Positions 11,901 through 25,130 of a DNA stretch of 64,000 bases are shown here, one piece after another. Origin of the DNA: Sipunculus nudus (Eukaryota > Annelida > Sipuncula > Golfingiida > Sipunculidae); assembly GCA_026874595.1 (NCBI GenBank), contig CM049322.1:53165386-53229385 (forward strand), written 5' to 3'. Position numbers and translations under genes: made by a program. Positions within the stretch are counted from its first letter, which is position 1, and every line of letters starts with the position of its first letter. The notes below the pieces were generated by a model that saw nothing but the letters and a program-made list of their open reading frames with translations, did no database searches and was not told the DNA's origin.

Positions 11901-14900
11901 CATTTTATTATTGTCACACACAGGTATCATGTGATGATGGCGGTCATCATTTTATTATTGTCACACAAAGCTATCATGTAATGATGGCGGTAATCATTTA
12001 ATTATTATTGTTACACACAGGTATCATGTTTTGATGGCGGTCATCATTTAATTATTGTCACACACAGGTATCATGTGATGATGGCGGTTATCAGTTAATT
12101 ATTGTCACACACAGGTATCATGTGATCATGGCGGCCATCACTTTGTTATTGTCACACACAGGTATCTTGTGATGATGTCGGTCATCACTTTATTATTGTC
12201 ACACACGTATCATGTTTATTATTTTTTTCACTTTATTATTGTCACACACAGGTATTTTGTGATGATGGCGGTCATTATTGTCACACACAGGTATCATGTG
12301 ATAATGGCGGTCATCAGTTAATTTTTGTCACACACAGGTATCATGTGATCATGGCGGTCATCACTTTGTTATTGTCACACACAGGTATCTTGTGATGATG
12401 GCGGTCATTATTGTCACACACAGGTATAATGTGCTGATGGCGGTCATCACATTATTATTGTCACACACAGGTTTCATGTGATGATGGCGGTCATTATTGT
12501 CACACACAGGTATTATGTGATGATGGCGTTTATCAGTTAATTATTGTCACACACAGGTATCATGTGATCATGGCGGTCATCACTTTGTTATTGTCACACA
12601 CAGGTATCTTGTGATGATGGCGGTCATTATTGTCACACACAGGTATCTTGTGATGATGGTGGTCATTATTGTCACACACAGGTATAATGTGCTGATGGCG
12701 GTCATCACATTATTATTGTCACACACAGGTTTCATGTGATGATGGCGGTAATCACTTTATTATTGTCACACATAGGTATCATGTGATGATGTCGGTTATC
12801 ACTTTATTTTTGTCACACAGGTATCATGTGATGATGGCGGTCATCACTTTATTAATAAAACACACAGGTATCATGTGATCATGGCGGTCATCACTTATTA
12901 ATTGTCATACAAAGGTTCCATGTGCTGATGGCGGTCATCAATAAATTATTGACACACACAGGTATCATGTGATCATGTCGGTCATCACTTATTTATTGTC
13001 ATACACAGGTTCCATGTGCTGATGGCGGTCATCAGTTAATTATGGTCACACACAGGTATCATGTGATCATGGCGGTTATCAGTTAATTATTGTTACACAC
13101 AGGTATCATGTTTTGATGGCGGTCATTACTTAATTATTGTCACACACAGGTATTTTGTGATGATGGCGGTTATTATTGTCACACACAGGTATAATGTGCT
13201 GATGGCGGTCATCACATTATTATTGTCACACACAGGTATCATGTGATGATGGCGGTAATCACTTTATTATTGCACACATAGGTATCATGTGATGATGTCG
13301 GTTATCACTTTATTATTGTCACACAGGTATCATGTTTATCATTTTTGTCACTTTATTATTGTCACACACAGGAATCATATGATGAAGGCGGTCATCATTT
13401 TATTATTGTCACACACAGGTATCATGTGATCATGATGGTCATCACTTTGTTATTGGCACACACAGGTATCTTGTGTTGATGGCGGTTAATATTGTCACAC
13501 ACAGGTATAATGTGCTGATGGCGGTCATCACTTAATTATTGTCACACACAGGTATCTTGTGATGATGGCGGTCATTATTGTCACACACAGGTATAATGTG
13601 CTGATGGCGGTCATCACATTATTATTGTCACACATAGGTATCATGTGATGATGTCGGTTATCACTTTATTATTGTTGCACAGGTATCATGTGATGATGGC
13701 GGTCATCCCTTTATTAATACAACACACAGGTATCATGTGATCATGACGGTCATCACTTATTTATTGTCATACAAAGGTTCCATGTGCTGATGGCGGTCAT
13801 CAATTAATTATTGACACACACAGGTATCATGTGATCTTGTCGGTAATCACTTATTTATTGTCATACACAGGTTCCATGTGCTGATGGCGGTCATCAGTTA
13901 ATTATGGTCACACACAGGTATCATGTGATCATGGCGGTTATCAGTTAATTATTGTTACACACAGGTATAATGTGCTAATGGCGGTCATCACATTATTATT
14001 GTCACACACAGGTTTCATGTGATGATGGCGGTAATCACTTTATTATTGTCACACATAGGTATCATGTGATGATGGCGGTTATCACTTTATTATTGTCACA
14101 CAGGTATCATGTGATGATGGCGGTCATCACTTTATTAACAAAACACACAGGTATCATGTGATCATGGCGGTCATCACTTATTAATTGTCATACACAGGTT
14201 CCATGTGCTGATGGCGGTCATCAATTAATTATTGACACACACAGGTATCATGTGAAGATGGCGGTCATTACGTATTTATTGTCACACACAGGTATCATGT
14301 GATGATGGTGGTCATCTCTTAATTATTGTCACACACAGGTATCATGTGATAATGGCGGTTATCACTTTGTTATTGTCGCACACAGGTATCATGTGATGAT
14401 GGCGGTTATCACTTTATTATTGTGGCACACAGGTTTTATGTGATGATGGCGGTCATCATTTTATTATTGTCACACATAGCTATCATGTAATGATGGCGGT
14501 CATCATTTAATTATTATTGTTACACACAGGTATCATGTTTTGATGGCGGTCATCATTTAATTATTGTCACACACAGGTATCATGTGATGATGGCGGTCAT
14601 CACATTATTATTGTCACGCACAGGTATCATGTGATGATGGCGGTCATCACTTTATTATTGTCACACACAGGTATCTTGGTATGATGGCGGTCATCACTTA
14701 ATTATTGTCACACACAGGTATCATGTGATGATGGCAGTCATCACATTATTTTTGGAATACACACGTATCATGTGATGATGGCGGTCATCACATTATTATT
14801 GTCACACACAGGTATCATGTGATGATGGCGGTCATTACTTTATTATTGTCACACACAGGTATCTTGTTATGATGGCGGTCATCACTTAATTATTGTAACA

Positions 14901-15620
14901 CACAGGTATCATGTGATGATGGCGGTCATCTCTTAATTATTGTCACACACAGGTATCATGTGATGATCGCGGTCATCATTTTATTATTGTCACACACAGC
15001 TATAATGTGATGATGGCGGTCATCTTTTTATTATTGTCACACACAGCTATCATGTAATGATGGCGGTCATCATTTAATTATTATTGTCACACACAGGTAT
15101 CACGTTTTGATGGCGGTCATCTCTTAATTATTTCACACACATGTATCATGTGATGATGGCGGTCGTCACTTTATTATTGTCACACACAGGTATCTTGTTA
15201 TGATGGCGGTCATCACTTAATTATTGTAACACACAGGTATCATGTGATGATGGCGGTAATCATTTAATTATTGTCACACAGGTATCATGTTTTGATGGCG
15301 GTCATCATTTAATTATTGTCACACAGGTATCATGTGATGATGGCGGTCTTCTTTTTATTATTGTCACACACAGCTATCATGTAATGATGGCGGTCATCAT
15401 TTAATTATTATTGTCACACACAGGTATCATGTTTTGATGGCGGTCATCTCTTAATTATTGTCACACACAGGTATCATGTGATGATGGCGGTCATCACTTT
15501 ATTATTGTCACACACAGGTATCATGTGATGATGGTGGTCATCTCTTAATTATTGTCACACACAGGTATCATGTTATGGTGGCGGTTATCACTTAATTATT
15601 GTCACACACAGGTATCATTC
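8978..15620. repeat. Large satellite/minisatellite array, about 47 bp unit, roughly 140 copies
   Basis: The array is tandem and head-to-tail. A unit reads, in pieces, CACTTAATTA, then TTGTCACACACAGGTATCAT, then GTGATGATGGCGGTCAT. Shortened units of about 39 bp lack the CACTTAAT spacer, and others lose one CA pair. A block of variants recurs in the same order at about 10.18, 10.92, 11.70, 12.69, 13.19 and 13.97 kb: a GTGCTGATGGCGG unit, then a GGTTTCATGTG unit, then a GGTAATCAC unit, then a GATGTCGGTTATC unit. This shows higher-order repeat amplification. Each unit contains GATGGCGG, resembling a YY1 core, and the half-palindromic TCATGTGATGA. Degenerate copies continue to about 15.65 kb, and a lone TTAATTATTGTCACA lies at 15930-15945. 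ORFs inside are by-products. Confidence 0.95.
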
Positions 15621-15967
15621 ATCGCTTAACAATTTCATGCACGTGTCACGTGATTATAATGTTTAAGGGGACTATTCTGCATTTGTCATCGCAGTGAGGT
15701 CACAATCTTCATTCCTGTTCCGGTCAGCCTAGCATTGCAGCGTCGACGCCGGGGCTTTTATCCCGACACTCATTACTGATACGATTCAGAGATGAAGTGT
15801 TAACCACGTGTTTATCACATTCAACGCGGTGATGGCGGTAGGCAATGTACACTTCTGAATGTAATCCGATACCCTCTGAGGCCTTTTAAACTGATGCATG
15901 GCTTCCTATCCTGGTTTCATGATCAACTGTTAATTATTGTCACATTCAGAAAAAATGAGAGAACTGT

Positions 15968-16003
15968 TATTTATTTATTTATTTATTTATTTTTTTTTTT
16001 TTG
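15968..16003. repeat. (ATTT)n and poly-T tract
   Basis: A short run of TTTA units followed by 12 T. It lies just downstream of the GPCR stop codon. Confidence 0.7.
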
Positions 16004-16027
16004 TCTCCTGGTCTCATCTTTGTGACA

Positions 16028-17050
16028 TCATATCCTGGACTCCTGGACAGGAGAAGCTGGCGTTACAGCTTCGACGTCACGGCTGTTCCGCACTCCACCC
16101 CTGATACGATCCAGAGATAAACATTTGATGACGCGGTCATACAACGCACGTGCATCTTCCCGGAAAGCTTTACTTCCAACACAATATAAAAGTATGTTCA
16201 TCGCATAATTTAGTATCATTACCATGTCTGTTATATGATACATCACGTAATATAATAATCGCCTGGAGAAAATGAGGAAAGTACACGCCAAAGCATGGGG
16301 AGCATTTAAAAGTACGGCAGTGAATGTAATTAACAAAACAAATCTGACTGCTCTTCTGTTGTTGTGGATTTTTCTAGAATCAGCAGTGGATAAACTTGCA
16401 CTGGCGAGAACACGCGTGGAACGCCGCAGATGACGAATCAGCAAAATAGAAAGGAAAAGTATGATGTTGTTAATCACCAATGTTTTAAGATAAAGCAGTG
16501 TGCCGTTTATTTCGTTACGGTAACGTAACCGGCAGCCGATAAAGAGGGGATATATAGCAGCAAAGGCGGTGAGTATACCTAGTGACGTCACTCCCACTGT
16601 TAAGGCCATACTTTTGAACTTCAAAATCCAAAACCTCCTGAGGGGTCTAGACACTGAAAGGTAGCGAGCCAGAGCGATGAAAACAGTTTATAAGTTAGAC
16701 ATTGATACTGTCCAGATAGATGTAACATAACGTACGTAGCATAATACTGGAGTATAGGTAGGCCAACCAATGGTTTTCTCCCGATTTATTAAATACACGG
16801 TGTCTGATATAGTCAGGAAGATGAAAAGGAACCCGGCCACAGTGTTTCTGGTTTTCTTAGAGGACAGCATAATTATCAGAGCGATACTGTTTCCAATTAA
16901 ACCGAGTACAACTATTGTAATCCAGATAATGCCATAAATGCTTAGGATTGTGAGATATTGGTTGTAATTTTTGGAATAAGTCAAGTTCATATTATTATCA
17001 TGCTGAGACGTGACAGTGTTGTTGAAAATGTCTCCACTCTGATTCGCCAT
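16028..17050 (-). pseudogene. Class A (rhodopsin-like) GPCR, one in-frame stop in TM3
   Basis: Read from the ATG at 17050 this is one continuous frame of 339 residues broken only by a TAA at 16690-16688 (codon 121). Seven hydrophobic segments are visible. TM1 contains VLGLIGNSIALII, with the GN signature. A Cys lies ahead of TM3 (PVLCYVRYV). The TM3 end reads ALARYLSVSRPL, with ARY in place of DRY. The TM6 region contains LLNAPHAL, and TM7 has ILNYAMNILLY, an N(x)3NxxxY version of NPxxY. The N-terminus has several NxT/NxS glycosylation sites. Length and single-exon structure suit the large lophotrochozoan families of FMRFamide-receptor-like orphan GPCRs; the ligand is unknown. The frame is open on both sides of the stop, so this is either a very young pseudogene, a polymorphic null allele, or a base-call error. 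Confidence 0.8.
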
Positions 17051-18460
17051 AATTAAAAACGAAACTTCAAAAATGTTTAATCGGCCACGTGACTTGCGTG
17101 CACGTTAAGAAATACGTTAGGAGCTAAAAATAGGCCTAGATGCGAATGATATGTTTAACTAAAATGTGTCACAATACCTGAAACGCAATTAGATTAAATA
17201 ACACTATGTAATGGTCCAAAATCCTCTTCGGGGAACTGTGTACATGTGTACTCTTTGCTCCGTCCGCTTCTCAAATGCCAGTCCCTGTAATGGATACACA
17301 CGACGTCTTGATTATGAGATGTTCACAGTCGTTGATTGAGGCGTTAAATCGCAAAGACTCCCCCGCAAAATATGGGTGGAACGAAGTTTCATGATATCTG
17401 ATCTGTGCGCGATGCATAAACAACCAATATCACTTCCATAACCGATACTCTTAAGATACTTCCTCACGTCTTCTCTCTCTACATTAAGAACATACCTTGG
17501 CTTTTAAAACTTGCATGGTCGCTCCGATTTCACCAATAAGAACTATTTTTGCACAGTTATCCTTTGTGATGCTATGACCCGGCAGGCATTAGCAAAAAGA
17601 TAATCTTATTTATATACGTGTAATTCAGTAATGTTTGAATGGTTATCCTCAGAAATTCGTCATTAATATGTTCTTAAATTCCATTACGTTAAGACAAGGC
17701 AAATGTTGAGATCAGGTGATACGCGTGCACCGACTTCAAGCGTGCGTGACACCGAATTCAAGTGAAATACGAGAAACGTTAAGTTAGAAAAAAAACTGTT
17801 GTCACTTTGCCCGAAACGTAATGTGAATCTATTTAATTAGACCATGTAAGCATTAATCCTCTTCAACATCGGATGCATGCTTGACAGTGGCTCTGTCTCT
17901 GTGACGTTGAACGGAAGTTATGACGTTAAAAAACAACCGTTCCTGTAGTTTGATCAAGGTTCAATATCCTGCTTTCCAGGATATTATATTGTACATGAAA
18001 CATTCAGACACTATATAACGTGCCTTCATAAACTCCACATGACTTTCACTTAACATGATACAAGTATCATGCTTTATTATTCCATATACATGAGGCTTTA
18101 TAAACTCCCTGGTAGCGATCCGTTTGATTAAATAGTTTCATACATCCTCTCCACTGGACATATATAGAGTAATAGGCTGCTTCTTCTAAGGATCGAAACT
18201 TTTCTTCGATTTCAATTTCTACTGTCTCACACAAACATATACACACACTCAACAATTTGGTTTGACAGGTTCACAAATATAACCCATACAGTTTACACAC
18301 AGTGGTATATTGCTTCCATTATAAACTGAAAAGGATATGTTTTACATAAAACCATCAAACGCCCAGTGTTTTTTGGCGCTGTACATAACAGGATTTTGCA
18401 CTGATAATATCGTCCACATTAATAATGAACGCTTCTTTATTGTAAAGTAAATAACATACC
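17051..18460. other. Intergenic upstream of the GPCR, no gene seen
   Basis: No exon-like ORF with a recognisable motif. Presumably it contains the GPCR promoter; no clear TATA box was picked out. Confidence 0.4.
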
Positions 18461-18464
18461 TTGT

Positions 18465-18548
18465 GTATGATTTATCGCCTGAGAGATCAGGTGGTTAAAT
18501 GTAGCTTATGTATGATTTATCGCCTGCGAGATCTGGTGGTAAACATTA
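18465..18548. repeat. Direct duplication of about 40 bp
   Basis: TGTATGATTTATCGCCTG followed by GAGATC..GGTGGT appears twice in tandem with a few differences. Confidence 0.6.
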
Positions 18549-19019
18549 CCGGTTTATTATAAAGCTAGCTGAGTAATCTGGTATGCCGAGCTTTCCACCG
18601 GTGTTTGGGAGATGTATTAACTGAAATGAGGAATGTTGGCTTATTTTTATTTATTAAAAAAAATAAAAGAAATGATATATTTTCTCTGGGTGACTGTCTC
18701 AATAAGATATGTACAAATATAATATTTTTAAACAATTATTTTGCGGCGCTGTGCTCGTGGCACGAAATTCAATCACATGCATGTTTATTTTGAATTTAAG
18801 ACGTGGTCAGTGATAATGTTTACATTTGCGAACCGAAATGGGACGCTGGAACATAAGGTTATAGTAGGACGGCGCTGAGCAGAGGGGTGTCCGGAATGGC
18901 AGCTTAGTACCAGCGAACGCTATCTCGGATAGCCTCTCTTTGTCAGTTGGTCATAGGCCGTCTGGATCGTGATATCACGGATAGTTTAGAATTAGTTACA
19001 GCCTCGTGCTGGAGGGAAA

Positions 19020-19245
19020 ATTCAGTTCGTTTGTTATATAAAGTGACTATTGGATGGTCAGCCAATGAGGCACAATTTTAGTATCGAGGCTGAGGAGCCT
19101 CGAGGGAGTTTTCCGACGGGCGGGCGAGGTGAGCAGACGAAAAAAGACTGCGTAACTTTAAAACAAAACTGGGGATTCGCAAAGGCGATCCCCAGTAGGA
19201 AGTCTGCACTTAAACTCATAGTCCAGAGAGGACCTAGAGTATTGC
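19020..19245 (+). other. Structured segment with TATA-like box and two strong hairpins (possible LTR/5' leader or ncRNA)
   Basis: TATATAAAG lies at 19035-19043. A perfect 7-bp stem (CGAGGCT paired with AGCCTCG, loop GAGG) lies at 19085-19102. A second stem at 19169-19195 pairs CTGGGGATTCGC with GCGATCCCCAG around AAAG with one bulged T. A weak ORF spans the region (105 codons from 19050) but its protein resembles nothing I know. The combination could be the R/U5 part of an LTR, a 5' leader (a GTAATT donor-like site follows near 19359), or a small structured RNA. Function is not assigned. Confidence 0.35.
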
Positions 19246-21060
19246 AAGTGGCAGTAACAGTGTTTAAAGGTAACCTACCTCGTAGTAACAAAAAACTGAG
19301 TACCTCTAGAAGCCAAGAGAACGACAGGAAACCAAGACGAATAGTGATTGAGAGCCAAGGTAATTGATTTACAAATTTTAGTAAATGGGGTCGACAGCAT
19401 CCATTCCGAATATAACCAACAGAAGTTATTTGTCCTTGAAACATATTTTGTTTATTGGTAAACCAGTGGATCTTTTTTGCGGTGAAATATTCGTGGCTCG
19501 GTATTGTAAATATAAACAGAGCTTATGCACGTGCTTTCTTACAGAGTTTACGTGATACAATTGGTTTCGGAAGTGTCGAAATAGATGTAAATGCTAGGTG
19601 CTATAGTGCAGCGACACTTGTTGCAGCAAATTCAACATTAAACAGAAGGATTACTCAAGTGAACTGTGAGATAAACCAGTTTTGGTTGCTGAAATAAGAA
19701 TTGATTACAAGGGGATCTCGGGACACGTTTGCACATTTACTGACCATGCACGCCGGTCAGTGTTAGGCTCAAATGTCAGGCCAATCATGCTTAAATTGGT
19801 CATCGACGGCAGGGGTTATTCGTGTGCACAATAGTTCTTAATCCTGCAGGGCCTCTAGGTTTCTGTGTCAAGTGGTGTCTATGTATGAAAGTATTCCTAG
19901 GACAACAACCTTTAAAAGGAGGTAAAACACAGTGTCATACTCAACGGGTTTAAGCGAACAGTGTCCTCTCCTATTTTAAGAACAATTTTAAATATGTAAA
20001 TAGATTATTTTGAAGCACCTTTCACAAATAATATCAGGATTTTTTTTCTCTCAAATGTCTTTTCATAACGTTGTCAAACTTAACGTTTGGCCGGCTATAA
20101 TATTTATATTTCATTAAAATTTGGTTATTAATTTGGAAGTCCACACATTCAATCGTTTATAACATGTTGATATCTTAACGGTGAGAATGCCCACCTTCGT
20201 TTGTAACTTGCAAAATATCATCATGAGATTTTTCGCGGTGTAAACAGCCAAAGCTGAGCTCTGTATGCTAATGGGAAGGCCTTGTCTCATTCATAGGCGA
20301 ATTGGGTGAAGTGGGGGGAGGGGGGATGGGAAATGTCTAAGTGTTATGACTCACGAAGTGTAAAAACGGAAATACTCCCTCCCTCGTTACAGAAACATGT
20401 GGATGCTATCTTAATCACAGGCCTGTACATTAATTTCTTCAACTTATGAAATTTATTGACCCGGCATGTGGGGAAAGTGACAACAGGGTTTATTGACATG
20501 CACAATAGACCTTAATTTAAGCCACTTAATCTCGCGCTTGAGGTTGATTATTTGGAAAAACAAAAAGGTCGCATTCTGGTCTTTGCCGAAGGAAGTTCGG
20601 CTGTTTTCGGTACCTGGTACTCTCCCTGCAATGCAGAAAGCAGCGAAAATCACTAAAAATGTTGTGTACATGAAAATTTATTGATTATCATGGTGGCCAT
20701 TTCAATGCGCGAATAATAACCTGTATAATGAGGTATGGCACAGTGTCATACGCAGCGTGGTTTCAGAGAACATTAGGACAAAGGTGAAGCGAATTCCTTT
20801 TATAAGTATTAGATACTTATTCATATTGCTAATTTAATGTAATTATCAAGTAAAATGTTTTAGAAAATAACACATTATTTTTACAGTATAAGTTAATTCT
20901 GCTCCAGGTTTAGATATAATATTTCATAATAAACTCATAAATTGGCAAGAAAATCTATTGTTCTAATTTGCAATGTAAATATATTATTATCTGGATTTGG
21001 GGGGGGGGGATGATTACATTGACCATCCCCTTCTTGTTAAAAAAATGGGGGGTATATACC
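19246..21060. other. Intergenic, weak internal repeat
   Basis: A block with CACAGTGTCATAC is repeated about 800 bp apart (about 19900-19960 and 20710-20770) with moderate similarity. Two short ORFs (19455-19697 on plus, 20453-20671 on minus) show no motif. No gene is supported. Confidence 0.4.
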
Positions 21061-21584
21061 TAGTGATGGGCCGATCATCGAGTTTTATCGAAAGTCAGTC
21101 GGTTTGCTGCCATTTTCAAGCGCTCGATTACCAAAGGCAACTATCGATTACATCATAATCATGACTTGGTTTTTTTTTCCAGAAAGCCTTTATGTTAGAG
21201 ACGAGAGTGATTCATTTTTTACATTATTTCGCACATCATATAATGAGTCTGTGTTCCCAAATAACTTCCGTATGTAACTTAGCATGACACAGTAGATGCG
21301 AGAACGGAGAACTTAATAAATTGTGGTTTAATTCTTGATTATTATAATTAATTAAAATGATACTTGGAATATCATAACTTAGTATTAAAAGGAAAATTAA
21401 AATGGCAAGAACTCATATTCTTAAGGTAGAATTACTCAGACATGTGGGCTGGGTTAAATGAAGTACAGTTTCACAGATAATTGCATATTTCTTTATATTT
21501 TTCTGAACCGATTAATAATCGATCATCGATCAGTTTGCTCAAAACGATGATCGATTATGAAAAAGGAACCGACTCTCACCACTA
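21061..21584. mobile_element. Non-autonomous hAT-type element
   Basis: The left end is TAGTGATGGGCC and the reverse complement of the right end is TAGTGGTGAGAG, the T/CAGxGxTG type of end usual for hAT elements. Flanks are TATATACC on the left and CATATACC on the right, an 8-bp target duplication with one mismatch. Subterminal CGATCATCGA motifs occur near both ends. There is no transposase. Confidence 0.6.
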
Positions 21585-23149
21585 CATATACCCCCCCCCC
21601 CCCATATATTGACGCCCCTGGTGACGTAGTCATCAGTCTGTTATAGTTTTTGTTCTGAGATGCTCTAAACAAAATGTCCACGTTCCGATCAGCCCTGGTC
21701 TTGTTGGTCACCGCTCTCAGCCTGACGTCACATGATATGTCCTTGTCTTCAGACCAGTCACCACGTCATATTCCTTTCATGGGAGACTTTCAATGAGAAA
21801 GGTTAGTAAAAAATACGATCCTTTGGTTTTTTAAACTCACTTTGTTTTGTATTGATATTGTAGACTCTTCTCAAGCCTTCTCATCTCTCTGTCTTGGGTA
21901 TTCTCCTGTCAAGTCTGGATAACATGAAATCATTATTATTTTCATAAACACATTATACACAAATTATACAAATTGGAAGGTAATGTTAACCAATTATTTA
22001 TTATTAGAGTGAACAAAATGTGGGCTCGTTTCGGCCAGCCAAGCCTAACTCATAAATCATCTAACAGAATAAATTAGAGACTGAAAAGTAATAACAAATT
22101 ATAATATGTAACTTAAAGATTACAGCAATTGTTTTCATGCTTGTGTCCTGCCAGTTTAAGAATATTTTTCAGAATTGTTTTGTGGTGATAAGCATCTTAG
22201 ATTATTGAATGTTCAAACGACAGCTGGTAGAATTTTGGGAGTAAACTGATTTGCTCCACATTTAGCAATCCAAAGTGGTGTAGGTTGCATAATCTGTAAA
22301 CATCTCTTTACATTGAACAGGTTGAGATTATCGAATGGGAATATCAAAACAGATGATAAAAAATAAACAACATTTTATCGGATTATGCATTATTAGAGAA
22401 CGAGTTCCACATTAAGTTACCCCGTTCAATACTGTGGGTGTAAAACAAGTTTTGACAATATTTCAGAATGTTCATTGAATTAAACATACAACAAATTGAA
22501 AAGGGCAATGTTGAATTGAGAGGAACAATTGTTATCAAAAACAAAACTTAGGACTTACAGACTGTACAAACAGTCTATCGGTAGTGAGTCGCTACTACCT
22601 ATAAAGTTAAATCTTTCTTCAAAAGAATGATCCTTTTGAGCTCAGGTCAGAATGCATTGGTTCATTTCATATGGCAGTTGAAACAAGCAGATTTCGTCGC
22701 TTAAATATTGAACAAAGAGTACGTTTACATGTTTTGAGTGGATTGAACGTGAGGTTCAATTTCTTTTTTGTGAATAGGACCGTCAGATATTATTCCCTGG
22801 TATAAACTGGTCAAAACCTGCTCTAACAGAAAATTATAAAAAATCGTGGTTGTGTGAAAATTGTCTTAGAAAGCTAGCAAAATATTTTTGTAGATGTTAT
22901 GAAATAAGCAGCAAGGAATTGTATGTTTAGTATATGAGAATCATTTATTCTTATTCATCTAAAACAAACAGCCCATAAAAGTGACCTCGACTTCACGCAT
23001 GGGCAATCAACCGAACGGTCAGTGCTGGTCGAGGAGTAGCACAAAGAGTGTCCTTATTAGTCAGATCAATTTATATGTAATATATCAATTTGGTCAGAAA
23101 AAAATTGCCGTAATCCGTAAAAGCCAGGGGGTCGTATTCTACAGGGTTT

Positions 23150-23150
<1 letters not shown>
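21585..23150. other. Intergenic, no gene seen
   Basis: Begins with a C-homopolymer followed by GACGCCCCTGG, a motif that also occurs near 47.2 kb and looks like another transposon end. The rest is AT-rich with no exon-like ORF. Confidence 0.4.
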
Positions 23151-23216
<66 letters not shown>

Positions 23217-23222
23217 ATAATA
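23151..23222. repeat. (TA)n then (ATA)n microsatellite
   Basis: Alternating TA of about 50 bases followed by several ATA units. Confidence 0.9.
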
Positions 23223-25002
23223 TAACGGAATTACGAAAGGTACGGATGTCCAGTGGCCGTATTAGCCAGTTGCCCGCATTTTACAGGTAGTTGTTCAGAA
23301 AAGTTGGACTTCCATCACAACACTGAATCCATGAGGTTAAAGTATACGTCATTTGGACAAATGTCCTCTTAATGATCCTAGGTATAGCTCAATATTGACT
23401 TTGTGACCCCATAAATTGTCTCATGAAAGATTTCATTCTTAATATTAGATTATTATTGACTAATACAGACATTCGATAACATACCTTGGTAATATAATGT
23501 TGTATCATTGTTATATACATCCCGGGAGTAACGGTAAAATGTGTTTAAATCCTTGATAAGCAGGGCTATTTAACACAATATTTTACAACCTTCCCAAATG
23601 ACTCGGTATTTTTAAGTATGTTAAACTCACAAATGAAAAATAAAATTACATTTGTATAAATGGTCCCAACTGTCAGACAGCAATTCTTACCAATTTCTGG
23701 GTGATACAAATCGTTACACAGTATCTTTTGGGGAGCTGATGTTATAATTCAAATAAATTCCCTGCTTCTCCCTTAAAGTTTAGCATCTTCATGTGCACCA
23801 ACAGAACCATTTTGTCTCCAAGGTAAAATCATATCTCTCGTTCACTGGAGGTGTGAAACGACTGCTCTTCCCCCTCTTAACCCTTTCTTTAACTCGGTTA
23901 TAGCTGTTTAAACGTAGGATAGAGCCACATGTGTAAATGGAGGACCCTTAACCTGAAATTAAAAACACGCATATGTTACACAGGTAAAATATCGGTTAAT
24001 GTTGAACGCAATACGGGAGCAAATAATACATGCAAGTTCGCTATAGCGATTACCTATTAGCACGTGTTTATTTTAAATGCACAGAGCATTGCATCAAGAA
24101 CAATGAAGAGATTTGACCCTGATACGATTGGCTATTGGAAAGAGTGACGTCACAGGCAAAGTTTAGAAATGACTTAAACTTGCAATACATGTTGTTTAAA
24201 TTATTACCTGAAAATCTGGGTTGACAGTGTGTAAAAATCATGAAATGTCGTACCTTCCCGGCTGCTGCTAGTTCCGTGAGCTCTACACTGACAGATGGCG
24301 CTGCGTGACAACGTACGATCCGGCCACTGTCAGTGTGTTACAGGCGAAGGTGGGTATTGGTACAGGTAACGTGCCGCCATATAACCCGACGACTGTCATC
24401 ACACCTCCCTGAACAAGAACGAGGCATGAAAACCTGGATGTACACGTGACATGAAACAGCCAATCAAAACTCGTCTGATATATCAACTTTTGTACTCTTT
24501 TTTTTTCAATCCAAGACGATCATTAAGTTCTGTATGGATACACCTTGTTACAAAGAGCGGCCATTATCTTTATATTATTAATAATTATATTTCCGATGTA
24601 CCTGTACCAGTTCACTTATAGTACAGTGCTTGGCTATTTCTATTTTGATACAATTTTTTATACCTTTTGCTTGACAAACTGCCTGAATTCTGAATCAAGC
24701 TAGTTGTAGTTTTGCGTATAGTAAAGGTGTTATTTATTTATTATTCAGTTTATTGATTCATTAATATATGATTACAAATGAAATTGTCAATCTTTAAAGT
24801 ACGCACCGAGATTTCGGCAACAGCTGTAGTGGTTCCTTCTGGCATGATGGCTTTAGCGATTTCTATTCCCCACAAACCTACGCCTACAGCCCGGGCCATC
24901 AGCAAGATAGCCAAGCCTGTAAAAATTATGATAACGATAGTGATGATGACCACGATGAAAAAGCTAGTAATTCTGAAGATTAAATAAAGATTAAATAAAC
25001 AA

Positions 25003-25130
25003 GTACCGTATTTCCTTGATCAGACACCCGGGCGTTTATTTTTTCAGACCCTACCCTGCTTTGACCCGGCGTTTAAACAAGGTCAGCTTATATCTAAGGC
25101 CGGCGTTTATTTAAAAAAATAAACAGATCT
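25003..25130. repeat. Possible fragment of a dispersed GCGTTTATT-type element
   Basis: ACCGTATTTCC is followed by three GGCGTTTA motifs and a CAGACCCTACCC-like block. From memory, this arrangement resembles a common invertebrate MITE end. No second end was found. Confidence 0.3.

Noticed and set aside
8978-15620. CRISPR-like regular array
   Set aside because: The whole unit is repeated with no unique spacers, there are no cas genes, and the context is eukaryotic. It is a satellite.
19050-19444. 105- and 128-codon ORFs on opposite strands
   Set aside because: They overlap each other and the hairpin region; neither resembles a known family and only one at most could be real.
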